A DNA stretch of 64,000 nucleotides from NCBI GenBank assembly GCA_026874595.1, contig CM049315.1:40312164-40376163 (forward strand). Direction: 5' to 3'. Position numbers and translations under genes: made by a program. The notes under the pieces are model-generated. The model worked only from the letters and a program-made list of their open reading frames with translations. It had not been told where the DNA came from and searched no databases. Below are positions 8,829 to 19,153 of the stretch, in pieces; the stretch's first letter is position 1, and each line of letters opens with the position of its first letter. This DNA comes from Sipunculus nudus. Lineage: Eukaryota; Annelida; Sipuncula; Golfingiida; Sipunculidae.

Positions 8829-9433
8829 TATTTGCTAATGTGACGGCCCGCATGTCATAACACATGCTGCGAGGCGGTGTCGGTTGTCATGGGAGCCACT
8901 GCTGTGTATGCAAATACTGACCTAGATAACCAGAACATCGTTACGCCCATTCACTTGTTTCAGTGAAGACAGGGATAGTGGCGGGCAGGGTCGGGGAGAG
9001 GAATGGTGAGCGAAACGCTTTTAAGGGGTATGACATCAGTTTACAAAAGCTTCAGCCGGGCAATCCGTGTTGCAATAATCAGGGAAGGGAGAGGGTTAGG
9101 GACCTGCTATCTGGATTTGAGCATACATGATCAAACGTTAGACTGTGTTTGCAAATTGTGAGGGGAGGTATTTGCTACGTTCCGTTCGTACAGACATACA
9201 TGTTTCAGTCCCATCTTGATTCGCGCAGGGCATCATCAAACCAAACAAACACGTTCAACCAAGTACATATTGTTTATTAAAACTAACCAGTAAACGTCAA
9301 GAAAAACTGAAACACAAAATACACTGTAACCAATTCAATACATGAATATAATACATGACAATTTTAACACAAGTCCTTCACACAAGTCCTTTCACTTACA
9401 CGCAGCCATTACGAAGCCGGTCAAATGTTTTGA
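8829..9433. other. non-coding region upstream of the transposase gene
   Basis: No supported gene. It holds the 5' flank of the minus-strand transposase gene and, at 9273-9278, a minus-strand AATAAA for the gene at 9434-10900. No terminal inverted repeat matching the other side of the transposase gene was found by eye. Confidence 0.5.
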
Positions 9434-10900
9434 TCACGGACAGCATGAGGTGCGCCGGGTATCGTTTGGACCCGCGACCAATCTTACAGATTTCGCTTGG
9501 ACGACGTCTGGTTCTGTTGCAACTCTCACTTTCCATACACTTTGATACGTGTGCCCGGTACCTGTGCCAGCCAAACATGTGTTGCAGCTGTTCGTGCACG
9601 CGTAAACCCACTTGCCGTACGGGGTGGCGACGCATCCGACGTTGTACGTTTTTCTTTCAATTTTTGCGTATTGCGTGCGTACGAGCGTGAACATTCCGGT
9701 CGCGGCGTCGCAGTTGGCGAGTTCCAACTCCCATCCCAAGGAGAACCACATGTAAAACAACGTGAAACTAATGAACCTGGCGTTCCGCAGTGACAATATC
9801 TTTTCCTCTGGTATCTCCAGTACGAGCCGGTGGACGTCAGTCTTTTCACTGTGTGTCCTTTTCCCTCTGACTGCGTACATTGTTTTCTGGAGCTTACATC
9901 CGAGCACGTGAACCAGGGCGTTCAGCATGATGTGTGGTTGCTTGTCGTGGTCTGTTCCCTCTGACAAAGCTGGCATATCGGTATCCAGCTTGGTGGGCAT
10001 TTGGAAACATTCCCCCATTGAGCGCCAGGTGTCGCACAGGATGCGAAAGATGTCTTTGCGGCGCGGTATTTGTTTTGCCGTCAGCAGTGATACTTTCGTG
10101 CTGACGTGTTTTCCGATATGCAGCATACACACGTTACGAATGTGAACCCTTGACGCCTTGCGGAGCATTGTCTGCGGCGGATCGCGCACCTGACGTTCGG
10201 TGTACCGGTGAGACGTTACATCCACAACGGGCATGCAGCATATCTGTTGGAACAGGTGTCCTTCGTTCGAAATCACGTGTTTCACACACGGTCGGTAAAC
10301 AGTCTGCGGGTTTGCTTCAGCGGGTTCCCCTGTTTTCGTGTTATGGATGGGAATCTGTTGTATCTGGTGCACACTCAGTAAACCTGCTTCCAAGCAGGTC
10401 AGGGGCGCGTTTACGGTGTATCCCATGTGCCACAGCAGGTACAGCAGGTACGCAACACCATATTGACCGAGCGCACTGTGATTGCCAGACAGATCAAAAG
10501 TCATCTCACCCTCGGGACCCGTGAACAGCCACTCTATGTCGTGCATCTGACAGATCCCCTCTACGGTTTTCAAGGAGACTCCTGATTCCTTCAATGTCCT
10601 GCAGTTGTCGGTGTGTGAGGAATCCATGGTGAACCGCGACATGTCGCGCATCATTGTTTCCCATGTCTCCATACACAGGGACGACGGTAACCCGTGCTCA
10701 CCGTCTGCACTTGATCTCAGTCTTTCCTGGTCACGCCACATCTGTTGGGTTGACCAGTTGAGTGCTTTGATGAGTACACGTGCTTTGTTATCGCGAACAC
10801 GTAAACGCGCAGACATACCCGGTAGCAGTCCTCCTTCCACATCTGCTCTTGAATATATGTTGATCGGAACGAATGGAACACTGTGCAGACGGTCTGCCAT
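9434..10900 (-). CDS. unrecognised protein, ~488 aa
   Basis: The frame is open and well sized. ATGs at 10915 and 10900 are both possible; the second (MADRL...) has purine at -3 and G at +4, so I prefer it. The product is soluble, with no signal peptide or membrane segment. It has scattered Cys and His (for instance several Cys in the last 60 residues, including NSCNTC) that could bind metal. A minus-strand AATAAA follows at 9273. I do not recognise a family. It is the last gene of a minus-strand run that starts at 16198. Confidence 0.7.
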   Translation of the reverse strand: MADRLHSVPFVPINIYSRADVEGGLLPGMSARLRVRDNKARVLIKALNWSTQQMWRDQERLRSSADGEHGLPSSLCMETWETMMRDMSRFTMDSSHTDNCRTLKESGVSLKTVEGICQMHDIEWLFTGPEGEMTFDLSGNHSALGQYGVAYLLYLLWHMGYTVNAPLTCLEAGLLSVHQIQQIPIHNTKTGEPAEANPQTVYRPCVKHVISNEGHLFQQICCMPVVDVTSHRYTERQVRDPPQTMLRKASRVHIRNVCMLHIGKHVSTKVSLLTAKQIPRRKDIFRILCDTWRSMGECFQMPTKLDTDMPALSEGTDHDKQPHIMLNALVHVLGCKLQKTMYAVRGKRTHSEKTDVHRLVLEIPEEKILSLRNARFISFTLFYMWFSLGWELELANCDAATGMFTLVRTQYAKIERKTYNVGCVATPYGKWVYACTNSCNTCLAGTGTGHTYQSVWKVRVATEPDVVQAKSVRLVAGPNDTRRTSCCP

Positions 10901-11161
10901 CCTTTGTTGTGGCACCTTGTGCGCACAGTTAGACTTGCAGTAACAAAGTGTGTCTGATCTGTAACGGCAAACCGGTTAAATATGTTCACGGCAAGGACAA
11001 ACAGGCGGCCAAAACCAGCCAATAGGCGCTCTCAGAAATTGCTTGTCTAAGCATGACCCGCGTGCTGACGTCACGCCGTACTTGCACCTGCACGTAGAAA
11101 ATGTTTGCGCCAATAGGCGTTGCGCAATCTGGCTGGTTCAGGCAAATATCACCCGTACACG

Positions 11162-12349
11162 TCATGTGAAATAATGGCCGTCAGCTACGACCTGCACGCA
11201 GGAACGAGAGTCCATCGGTCGCCACTTTATGGTTGACACGAGTCGCACTGGCGTGCGGCACTGCGGGCACGGAATGTGTTCCGTGGTTGCTACTCCTCTC
11301 GCTCTGTTGTCTGTATGTACTTGTGCCATTTTTTTGTAACACGCAAGGCACACGTAATGTTCGCACTGGCTGAACACCACGTATTCCGCCTGCCCGCTTT
11401 TCTTCGGGTGATCGCGTGCAGCTTCCTCACAATTCTCCTGGCAGACGCTGCAAGATAGACGGCATGTCAGCATGCACCCGTGCCCCATGCGTTTCATAAC
11501 CCCGTTGAAGATGTCAAGCATTTCATTGTAACTGCAACCGTAACACAAGTCTGATATCAGATGGATCCAGGCTAATTTCCGTACCTGCCTCTCACAGGTT
11601 ATCTGGTGTGTCCGCCTGTTCCTGAATACGTGTTCGGTATCGGCGTATGTCTTCAGGACCGCGTTTCTCGCGGCTTTCAGGTAACTGTTTACTGACGTGC
11701 GGAGGTATCTCATTGTATCCTTACGTTGTTTGCGTGGACGATCACTTTCATCGAAGTGTACGCTGTCTGTGGTACGTTCATCAGCGAGGTGTGACACGCC
11801 TGGTGTCTCACGCGACATCGTCTTCCAGTAGGTGCTTTGCAAAAGCCTCGTGAGAGATAGTTTGTAAACGTCGGCCTCGTGAACACCCGAAGCGCTCAGC
11901 TGCTGCAGGTGTCTGCGGCTTGCTGCCAGGCGAGGGATAAAGTCCGCTTGTTCCGATAAGCTTGCCAGGTACTTCGGTACGTGCGGTGTCAGTTCGAATG
12001 TCGTGTATGGAATGTGATTATCGTCACGTGTCACGTCCTGCGGTAATCGCTTCTCGTTCAAGGTTGCTTCCGTTTTTTTATCCAACCGACCGAGTTCACG
12101 GGTGCCCCACCAAATGAGATGTCTTTCCAGGCTCCACAGTCCCAGTGCGGCGTCTTCGTCGATGGTACGTGGGGTGTCGGGGTGGACAACATGTGTATGT
12201 GGCACAGATGATATCGATTCCGATTCCTCCCGCCTTTGTCTCGCACCGAGAGATTCTCCGTTGCCGGCCTCAGTTCTCCGTCGTAAGCTGATGGGCGCCA
12301 GAGGTTGCAGAGACTGTAACACGTCGTGGTTTAAAACTGACATGCCCAT
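11162..12349 (-). CDS. RING-finger protein (putative E3 ubiquitin ligase)
   Basis: The 395-residue protein carries a RING-type C3HC4 finger near its C-terminus: CSVC, then a spaced CEHYVCLAC, then CPQC. The stretch between the first and second Cys pairs is longer than usual (about 23 residues). The N-terminal 290 residues are basic and helical with no recognised domain. RING proteins of large DNA viruses usually direct ubiquitin transfer to host or viral targets, so this role is inferred from the finger alone. The start overlaps the end of the upstream gene (12270) by about 80 bases on the same strand. Confidence 0.75.
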   Translation of the reverse strand: MGMSVLNHDVLQSLQPLAPISLRRRTEAGNGESLGARQRREESESISSVPHTHVVHPDTPRTIDEDAALGLWSLERHLIWWGTRELGRLDKKTEATLNEKRLPQDVTRDDNHIPYTTFELTPHVPKYLASLSEQADFIPRLAASRRHLQQLSASGVHEADVYKLSLTRLLQSTYWKTMSRETPGVSHLADERTTDSVHFDESDRPRKQRKDTMRYLRTSVNSYLKAARNAVLKTYADTEHVFRNRRTHQITCERQVRKLAWIHLISDLCYGCSYNEMLDIFNGVMKRMGHGCMLTCRLSCSVCQENCEEAARDHPKKSGQAEYVVFSQCEHYVCLACYKKMAQVHTDNRARGVATTEHIPCPQCRTPVRLVSTIKWRPMDSRSCVQVVADGHYFT

Positions 12350-13106
12350 CCGCTTTGCCCATCGTTACTCGTACGTCTGCAATGACTGCGCCTGTCAGGA
12401 GCGACTGCCACGTTTTTAATACTGTCACCTTTGGGGCACGCGTGTCTTCCGGCGGGGTGCTGTTTTCACAAACGGGTGCACCTCTCCAGCGGGTCACGGG
12501 TCGTGTTGACAATGCCCTCTCCGGGTCTATCAAACCGGTCTCAGGGTTACAGGCATCCAGAGGATGCAGCCGTGGGTACAACATCTTCATACACGTTGAA
12601 AACCCCCGTCCCTGTCCAACAGCATATTCCGTTTTGCTGATTTCGGCGTCTTCTTTAGCACAGGCGGTTTCTATCGCACACACGGCTGTCCTGTACGCAG
12701 CGGATGCGATATGGGAAATATCCGCTTCCCGCTGTTGTGGATTGTATCCCGGGACACCGGCCAACCAGCTGTTGTGTCGTGCGATAATTTCCCACGTGTA
12801 CACGAGGGATCCGAAATCGACCGGCGAAGCTGTTAATAACCGGGGGAATACCTGTCGTTTGAACTTCACGAGCGTTGGTACGCGGCAGACCGGCATGTGC
12901 CTGGCCATATCAAATATGAATATACAATACGCAGTTGTGGCAGGGCAAGGTTTGCACGTTATCGATGTGACACACTTGTATATTGCTGTGCACCACCTGA
13001 GCAGGCGAGACCTGCGACGTGTGCGGTTGGATGTTTCGTTGCGTAAACCGAACAGCGACATCTTGCACGTGAGGAGGGGCACGGCATCTGGAGGGTGTGA
13101 AGGCAT
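12270..13106 (-). CDS. unrecognised protein, ~278 aa
   Basis: The open frame extends upstream to 13349 but begins there with a non-ATG codon, and the distal part is AT-rich and looks non-coding. In-frame ATGs are at 13304, 13226, 13106 and 13061; 13106 (context aagATGC) is a compromise. The product is basic near the N-terminus, with an RTRRRSRLLR stretch, then mixed alpha/beta in character. It has no membrane segment and no motif I recognise. The opposite strand is also open over this span, but this strand fits the surrounding minus-strand gene run and overlaps its neighbour in the usual way. Confidence 0.55.
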   Translation of the reverse strand: MPSHPPDAVPLLTCKMSLFGLRNETSNRTRRRSRLLRWCTAIYKCVTSITCKPCPATTAYCIFIFDMARHMPVCRVPTLVKFKRQVFPRLLTASPVDFGSLVYTWEIIARHNSWLAGVPGYNPQQREADISHIASAAYRTAVCAIETACAKEDAEISKTEYAVGQGRGFSTCMKMLYPRLHPLDACNPETGLIDPERALSTRPVTRWRGAPVCENSTPPEDTRAPKVTVLKTWQSLLTGAVIADVRVTMGKADGHVSFKPRRVTVSATSGAHQLTTEN

Positions 13107-13406
13107 CTTGTTCACTGGGTGCTTATATTTCTGCAACCCGACTTTTGTATTGGTATTCCTGTTGTAGATGGAGTACTTTGTACTCTCACGTGACTCTGCA
13201 TGGTTTAATGCTGCCCGCAGTTTCATCGAATAAATGTCAGAAACATTTAGCTGAAATCCGTTTCCTCTGTCTTCTGTTTGTGCGCGATGGTGTATGTATT
13301 TCATGTTGCGCCCGCAGATATCATATCGACCGCACGTTACATTTCTCAAATAACAAAATGTCAGCTGTGTTTAATAGCATACTATTTGTCACGACTAAAC
13401 GTTGGG

Positions 13407-13574
13407 TCACATTTTCCTACACAACCTGTTGTACGCCACACCGAGTGCAATCATTGTAAAGGTCAGTCCGAACAGTAAAAAAATCATGGCACCCCAGTAA
13501 CATTTGCGGAGGCGACGTCCCCGGGCAAGGTACAAAAGGGCTGACACACTCAGGTCGTGCGGCTTACACTGCAT
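13407..13574 (-). CDS. small tail-anchored membrane protein, 55 aa
   Basis: An ATG at 13574 gives a 55-residue product with a basic middle (RGRRLRK), a single hydrophobic segment of about 21 residues (about 30-50) and a short Arg/Lys/Cys tail. The frame continues upstream to a GTG at 13661 that could make an 84-residue form. Small one-pass proteins of this shape are common in viral envelopes, but no family is recognised. Confidence 0.45.
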   Translation of the reverse strand: MQCKPHDLSVSALLYLARGRRLRKCYWGAMIFLLFGLTFTMIALGVAYNRLCRKM

Positions 13575-13769
13575 CCTTGGTTTTTTTATCGTTACCTGGC
13601 CGACCGGAAATACAAACCGCGCGATGCTCTGGTCGTTAGCCAAACGGGTCGCCCTCAGCACTGAAATCGTGTCACTATTCCGGGTAAAATGTAATGAACT
13701 GTTACACCGTCTTACACGGATACTGAAAAATGCAGTATTTACAAATATCCCGACCCTTCTCCGTGGAGG

Positions 13770-14876
13770 TTAGTCCTGTGCGTCGATTGAAAGCCCCAGC
13801 GCGCAAATGACGTCTCCGTACAAGTAACAGGACACGTCGGCTGGCGGCACGATTTGTGATATAATTTCGCTGTCGCATTCGTCGTCCAACGAAAGTTCAC
13901 AGAAAGGAGGGAGGACTTCGGCGTCCGACAGCATCGACGGGTCGCACCTCAATTCAAATGATGCTCCCTTTTCACAGTCACCGTATCTCTCCGTCAGGTG
14001 TAATGTGACCTTGCAGAGACCTTCCCATTTTTGTGTGTCGCCTGGGTGTGTTACATGTGTTATTTTCCCGTTGCAGGGGACGGCTGCGGGGTTAAAGAAT
14101 GATGGTGTACGACCGGGAGGCTGCGTGTCATGCTGCGCGTCATCGCCCACGTCACCATACCTGGCAACGAAAAAGTCATGAGTTTGTGCGGCTGGTACTA
14201 TCACAGCGTGCCACGAGAGACGGGGACACAAGCGGTAAGTGTTGTTTCTTTTCGTCAGCAAGGTGTCACGTACGAGGAGGAGCATGTCCGCTGGTTCTTG
14301 CATGTGTGGAAATTGTTCGGGTGGGTCGAACAAGACACACTCGAAAGATGCCCCTTCCGGTAAAACGGCTGTGAGAGTACGTATCTTCCTTTTTGATTTA
14401 CTAGTTTCAGAATCTTCTATTAGTTGTACGCGACCGACGACTGTTATGTGCTCGTCCACGTGACACTTAAACCGGCCGGGGGCTGGTATGTCACAGAATG
14501 AGGTGCCGTTTTCGTGCTGGTCTTTTGTCAGTAATTCTTTACAGGTTTCTGCTATACGTAACCGCCTCAGATTGAGCTGTTGAGACGTCAGTTCCGACCA
14601 ACTGGTAGGCGGATGGTGACGCTCCCACACGAATCCTTTCACACTCAAAACAAGGCCGTTGCAGATACGCTTGAAATTGCCAGACACACGGTACCATTCT
14701 CCGGGTGCCCACTGTTCGATTTGTTGACCATCGGAAACGTTTAACACGACACACGTCCCCTCTGAGTCGTAAACGACGGCTCGGAAATTCCCACCGGTAC
14801 TTGAATACATTGCGACGGTGACAGCAGCGCCGGGAACGCCGGTGTCTAAGTTCGAAATGGCTTCGCATTGAGCCAT
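13770..14876 (-). CDS. unrecognised protein, ~368 aa, beta-rich
   Basis: ATG at 14876 (aacATGG) is preferred over the more distal ATG at 14966, which would overlap the upstream gene by 64 bases. The product looks beta-rich and acidic, with short segments such as TVVGRVQLI and the alternation of hydrophobic and charged residues seen in OB-fold nucleic-acid-binding proteins. That likeness is weak and I give no function. No signal peptide or membrane segment is present. It lies in the minus-strand run with its upstream neighbour only 26 bases away, so the two may share a transcript. Confidence 0.7.
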   Translation of the reverse strand: MAQCEAISNLDTGVPGAAVTVAMYSSTGGNFRAVVYDSEGTCVVLNVSDGQQIEQWAPGEWYRVSGNFKRICNGLVLSVKGFVWERHHPPTSWSELTSQQLNLRRLRIAETCKELLTKDQHENGTSFCDIPAPGRFKCHVDEHITVVGRVQLIEDSETSKSKRKIRTLTAVLPEGASFECVLFDPPEQFPHMQEPADMLLLVRDTLLTKRNNTYRLCPRLSWHAVIVPAAQTHDFFVARYGDVGDDAQHDTQPPGRTPSFFNPAAVPCNGKITHVTHPGDTQKWEGLCKVTLHLTERYGDCEKGASFELRCDPSMLSDAEVLPPFCELSLDDECDSEIISQIVPPADVSCYLYGDVICALGLSIDAQD

Positions 14877-14902
14877 GTTATTGTGTTTCTGTCGCGGATG
14901 AG

Positions 14903-16198
14903 TCATTCGAAATGGCAGTGGTCCGCGATGTTTTGTATCATATACAAGCGGTTTGTTATCTGGCACGTCACGTGCGATAACCGGTTAGTAAACACGCCCT
15001 GTAAAAAACAGTCAGAAGGCAGGTCGTCCACGTACACGCACGGGCCGTCTGGCAGTGCGTCCATTCCCACGCTCAATGTATCAGGGTTGGGTGGGTCCTG
15101 GTCTACGTCCCATGCTGTTGAACGTGCGATTTCCATGGCGTTCAGGTCGGCGCTGACCAAGTCCGGGTTCCACACGCGGTTGTGTTGCGCCAACAAGCAC
15201 AGCATGCACGGTAATCTGACGAGCAGGTCTTCGCAGTGCAGCTGTTCGTTTCTGTCGCCTGACACGAAAGCAAAACGTTGTGACGGTAACTGGGAGGGAT
15301 CTCTGGCCTGCTGCAGAAATTCGTACATGAAAAGAACAATGTTGAAACATTCCAGTAAACGAACGTGATTTGTGACCGCTAAGCTTACGTCGAACAATTT
15401 CGCTGGCAGGGCGACAAGTCCACGTGGATGCGAAGTCCCTTGCATACGCGACGACTTCCGCATATACGCTGAGGCGACACACGTTGGTAGGGTGCAGCGG
15501 GCCTCCGTGTAAACCACCCGCAATGCCTCTGACAAACCCTCTGATACGGGTATGTTCTTGAAGCCGGCGGCATCGACCAGATGTTCCACTATGTCGCGGC
15601 GTGCGCTTAGTGACATCCAACTGTTTGCGTGTTTGAACGTATGGGGAGTTCCAACCACTTGAGCTAAGGGGTTACGGGCTGCGACACGTATAGCGCGCGC
15701 CGGTGGTCCGTGGTTGTCCTGTGTGACAGGGCGCAGTTTGCAACGCTGGTCTGTTGAATATTTTTCCCCGTTGCAGTTATCAGGTATTTCATCAGGGTTG
15801 TCTGGGAAAAGTGAATGTTCCAGTGTCAAAGCTTGTACGCCTTCTTCTTCCACCTTAACGACCATTGGAAGGCTTGTGTTGGAGTTGGCGGGAACTTCTC
15901 GTGCTTTGTGCGTGTTTCCTGGGCATGACACTACCATAAACCCTTCTCTGCGTTCTGAACCGTCAGGTAGACGTGAACGTGTCCCGTCTTCACGCTGGGA
16001 CAGTCCTGTCGGGATGATCGACACAGGGGCCCCGAGGTTGTATGAGCATACTGTAAGGGCGCTCTTTATTGCATTGACGTTCACGTTATCCGAACGTTTG
16101 CAACCGGCAGACGCATGGTCATGCGACAGGGTCTGTTCCTGTGTGTTGAATGTGGTCCACGGAGACAGGGGTACAACCCCAAGGTTTCTGTCCGCCAT
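14903..16198 (-). CDS. unrecognised protein, 431 aa
   Basis: The start (ggcATGG) is well placed and the gene is divergent from the one at 16275, with only 76 bases between them, which must hold promoters for both. The first 170 residues are polar and low in complexity; the rest is more globular, with several Cys and an acidic patch near the C-terminus. No motif or family is recognised. It heads a minus-strand set of genes ending at 9434. Confidence 0.7.
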   Translation of the reverse strand: MADRNLGVVPLSPWTTFNTQEQTLSHDHASAGCKRSDNVNVNAIKSALTVCSYNLGAPVSIIPTGLSQREDGTRSRLPDGSERREGFMVVSCPGNTHKAREVPANSNTSLPMVVKVEEEGVQALTLEHSLFPDNPDEIPDNCNGEKYSTDQRCKLRPVTQDNHGPPARAIRVAARNPLAQVVGTPHTFKHANSWMSLSARRDIVEHLVDAAGFKNIPVSEGLSEALRVVYTEARCTLPTCVASAYMRKSSRMQGTSHPRGLVALPAKLFDVSLAVTNHVRLLECFNIVLFMYEFLQQARDPSQLPSQRFAFVSGDRNEQLHCEDLLVRLPCMLCLLAQHNRVWNPDLVSADLNAMEIARSTAWDVDQDPPNPDTLSVGMDALPDGPCVYVDDLPSDCFLQGVFTNRLSHVTCQITNRLYMIQNIADHCHFE

Positions 16199-16274
16199 GC
16201 CTTATTTGGGTGATCGGAGGCCGATGTCCGGCCTGAGTTGACTTTCACAAAAAAAGAACAATCGGTGAAACACT

Positions 16275-18914
16275 ATGGCTTCCTCAGACGACCGATCGGC
16301 ACACACGGTGCAGGAGCGCGGTGTAGCTGTCGGGCACCCGCTCGAATGCGCGGATTCTACAGAGTGGCTCAGGTTGTGGGCGGACACGTTGACGGCGCTG
16401 ATCGATGTGAACGTATCAAAACATGTGTATCCTGATCTTATGCTTCAGAGTTTGCCACGCTTGCGGTCAAACGCGTGTGTGGCAAAGGAAATGTCATTTT
16501 TTGTACGTGAAAGTCTGCATTGTTCTTTATCGCGTGTCACGTACGGACTGTCCTTGCTCTTGCCGCGACTGTCCCTCGAGATGGATCACGTTGCTTCTTG
16601 TCTGGAAGAATACGATCGTAACTCTCAAGACATGCAGCGAGACGCGAGGTGTGGTAGAAACCAGGGCTTGACGGAACAGCAGGTTGAGTCGCTGTGTCAG
16701 AAATACTTCCGTTCTGTGCTTCGGACAGAGGACTGTCGGTTTTGGCACACAACGGGCAGTAACACTGCATGGACGGTGCACGAGATGCAGAAATGCTGTT
16801 GGGACCTTGATTTCGCTTTTTACAGCACACCCCTGGAAGAGGTTATTACCGCCCTCGGAGAGCTAGAGGAAGTATGTGCGAAACTGTTTGTTTCAGTTTG
16901 GGTATTGCCTCCCCACCTGTTGGATATGAGCCTGGGTTGTTTAGCATGTGTTTCCGCTCAGGCCTTTGCGTATTCCCTCGCGCAAGATGGGTCCCGTGCA
17001 GGGGCCGACCCACCTGAACAAACCAGGTTAGGTGCCAGTAACTGTTCTCATATTGTGTCATGTGACACGGGGCATGATCTTTTCCAGACGTTAAATGTAC
17101 CGGCAGGAAGCGGGTCATGTCAACGGGAGCGAAGCAGAGATGGAGCTGCTCCTGCAGGTGATGGCGAACGTGTGGCCGCGGTCAACCAGTTGCCTAACGC
17201 TCCTGACATGGCACTGGCTGCCGGTTCTCCACGTCCTATAAACTCTGTCGACCCCACTGAAGACAGGTATTACTGTGGTTTCGGGAACACCTCTGGCGCA
17301 GACGACAGGCTCCTCAAGGAGCTGCGACTGGGTAACAGTCATGTGGCAGAAAAGACCCGTCTGTTGTTGGAAAACATGAGGCGCGCCCGTTCGGAAATAG
17401 ACTCGCATTGGCGGAATTCGGCTGATATTTTTAGATGGTGTGGTGAACGCGGTGACACTGACGTGCAAACCGAGGGTCATTACGCGGGCAATGCCGTTCT
17501 CATGTACACGGTTCCCGTCTACGGGTTGACTGTTGAAGAGCTCGTGGGGAACGAGTTTGCGGCCATGGACGCTCAGGCCGAGCTTGAAGCCCGCAAACAC
17601 GAGACTAGGATCAAGGAGCAGTTGAAAAAAGCTAGGGACCGTGGAGTCCAAGACGCGCCACAAGCTGTTGCGTGGGACATCATGAAAGGGATTAACATGG
17701 ATGGTAGCAAAAACGGGGGTTTGGCGCAAATGTTGGAGCGGGTGACAGGGAGGCGTTATGGGGTCGGCAACCAAGCAGTTGGATGTGGAAACAATGAACG
17801 TCCTGGACGTTCTTGCGTTGATGATTACATCGATACCTTGGTTACGGAGATGACGTCATGTGACATAGACTCCGTCCAGAAATCGGTGGGAGAGCGCGTT
17901 TTCGAACGTCACCGCAAACTGGTGAGGGCGAGGCACGCAAAGCTGTTGCGCAAATTGCGCAGGGCGAAAGAAGACCTGTCCTGTTGCATGCAGCCCCGCG
18001 TAGCGGGACAAGAGATCTTGTCAGGACTTTTCGCCGTCAGACGATGTGTCAAAGCAGTGCAGCTCTTCCGAGAGGTTGTTTCCGCGCAGGCGGGAGCAGA
18101 CGTGAACCCCGACGATTTGCAAAATGGTTGGCTTGTGCCTGGGGACGGGTCACCGTATGATCCGTCCCGTGTTCCTCGCCCGCGTGTAGCTGAAGCGTGG
18201 GAGGTCAGTTGCGGGGAGCCCCTGCTGGAAACTGTCAACATATCGATGGCCTCAGAACTGACTAAGTCCCTGCAACTTGGCCCTATGTGGATGTCCAGGG
18301 ACTCGCACGAGGATACAGCGTGTCCCGTCAGGGCGGGATTTGTTATGCACGCTGTTTGGTCTGCAAGAGGCGTCCCCGCGTCTGCGCGTGCTGACGTTGA
18401 GAGGTTCTGCACTTTGAAATCGGAAATGGGAGCACTGGGGTCACGTCAGGCGGAACGCTTCGGGGATGTGTTCCCAGTGATGCAGGAACAGTATCTGGAA
18501 CTGTTGCAGCAGTTGCGGGCGCAGGAAGCGCAGACGTCGTCAGGTGATGCCGAAAACCAAACTCGTCTGGACAGTTTGAAGCAAACACGGTTTCTCTGCC
18601 ACATGCACAAGGTTCGGTTGGTGGCATATGCTGTTGTGGCGCACCAATTGGCCCATCCGGGGAACCGTGTCCGGTGTCTGTCCGTGGCCGATCCGTCACA
18701 TTTATGTCCGGGGGAAGGGGGGGAGGTTTACGCTCTCGAGGAGGCTGTATATGTGGGGCCCGCTTTTTCACCACACACGCTGATATCCAGGCGACACTAC
18801 ACGCCTCCGGTAAACGACGCTGACGCACAAGAGGCAAACGCGCGGGATGTATGGGATATAAAACAGAGTCATGACATCTTTGAACTCCTGGCTGCTGCAC
18901 CAGCGACGCGTTGA
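16275..18914 (+). CDS. unrecognised large protein, 879 aa
   Basis: ATG at 16275 has A at -3. The protein is mostly helical, with a charged segment at about 430-460 (alternating Glu/Lys/Arg around EARKHETRIKEQLKK) that should form a coiled coil. A basic stretch with repeated HRKLVRARHAKLLRKLRR-like residues lies at about 545-562. It has no membrane segments. The size and helical nature fit a tegument or capsid-associated role, but I recognise no family. A plus-strand AATAAA is at 18962-18967. Confidence 0.75.
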   Translation: MASSDDRSAHTVQERGVAVGHPLECADSTEWLRLWADTLTALIDVNVSKHVYPDLMLQSLPRLRSNACVAKEMSFFVRESLHCSLSRVTYGLSLLLPRLSLEMDHVASCLEEYDRNSQDMQRDARCGRNQGLTEQQVESLCQKYFRSVLRTEDCRFWHTTGSNTAWTVHEMQKCCWDLDFAFYSTPLEEVITALGELEEVCAKLFVSVWVLPPHLLDMSLGCLACVSAQAFAYSLAQDGSRAGADPPEQTRLGASNCSHIVSCDTGHDLFQTLNVPAGSGSCQRERSRDGAAPAGDGERVAAVNQLPNAPDMALAAGSPRPINSVDPTEDRYYCGFGNTSGADDRLLKELRLGNSHVAEKTRLLLENMRRARSEIDSHWRNSADIFRWCGERGDTDVQTEGHYAGNAVLMYTVPVYGLTVEELVGNEFAAMDAQAELEARKHETRIKEQLKKARDRGVQDAPQAVAWDIMKGINMDGSKNGGLAQMLERVTGRRYGVGNQAVGCGNNERPGRSCVDDYIDTLVTEMTSCDIDSVQKSVGERVFERHRKLVRARHAKLLRKLRRAKEDLSCCMQPRVAGQEILSGLFAVRRCVKAVQLFREVVSAQAGADVNPDDLQNGWLVPGDGSPYDPSRVPRPRVAEAWEVSCGEPLLETVNISMASELTKSLQLGPMWMSRDSHEDTACPVRAGFVMHAVWSARGVPASARADVERFCTLKSEMGALGSRQAERFGDVFPVMQEQYLELLQQLRAQEAQTSSGDAENQTRLDSLKQTRFLCHMHKVRLVAYAVVAHQLAHPGNRVRCLSVADPSHLCPGEGGEVYALEEAVYVGPAFSPHTLISRRHYTPPVNDADAQEANARDVWDIKQSHDIFELLAAAPATR

Positions 18915-19153
18915 CTTTCGTCGTATCCTATATGAAACAAAACACTCATGATACAAAACCAAATAAAACCAAACACATACAGTCATAATGTGCAATGTGA
19001 TATTTATTCATTAAACAAAATATATTTATTGTATGCAGGTTTTGATGTTGCATTGTGTGTATATGTGTGTCTGTACATATGTGTATATGTGTGTGTCTGT
19101 ACATATTGAAATGTCCAGTTTGGCAGTTGTGACATGATTTCTAACAAGTCTTA
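18915..19153. repeat. convergent gene ends with TG/TA-rich simple repeat
   Basis: It holds AATAAA on the plus strand at 18962 and on the minus strand at 19003-19008 and 19025-19030, serving the two converging genes. At about 19051-19108 the units tgtgtatatgtgtgtctg and tacatatgtg repeat imperfectly. Confidence 0.6.

Noticed and set aside
12355-13167. Plus-strand frame of 270 codons opposite the gene at 12270-13106
   Set aside because: The minus strand fits the surrounding gene run and overlap pattern and has more protein-like composition; the plus frame has no supporting signal.
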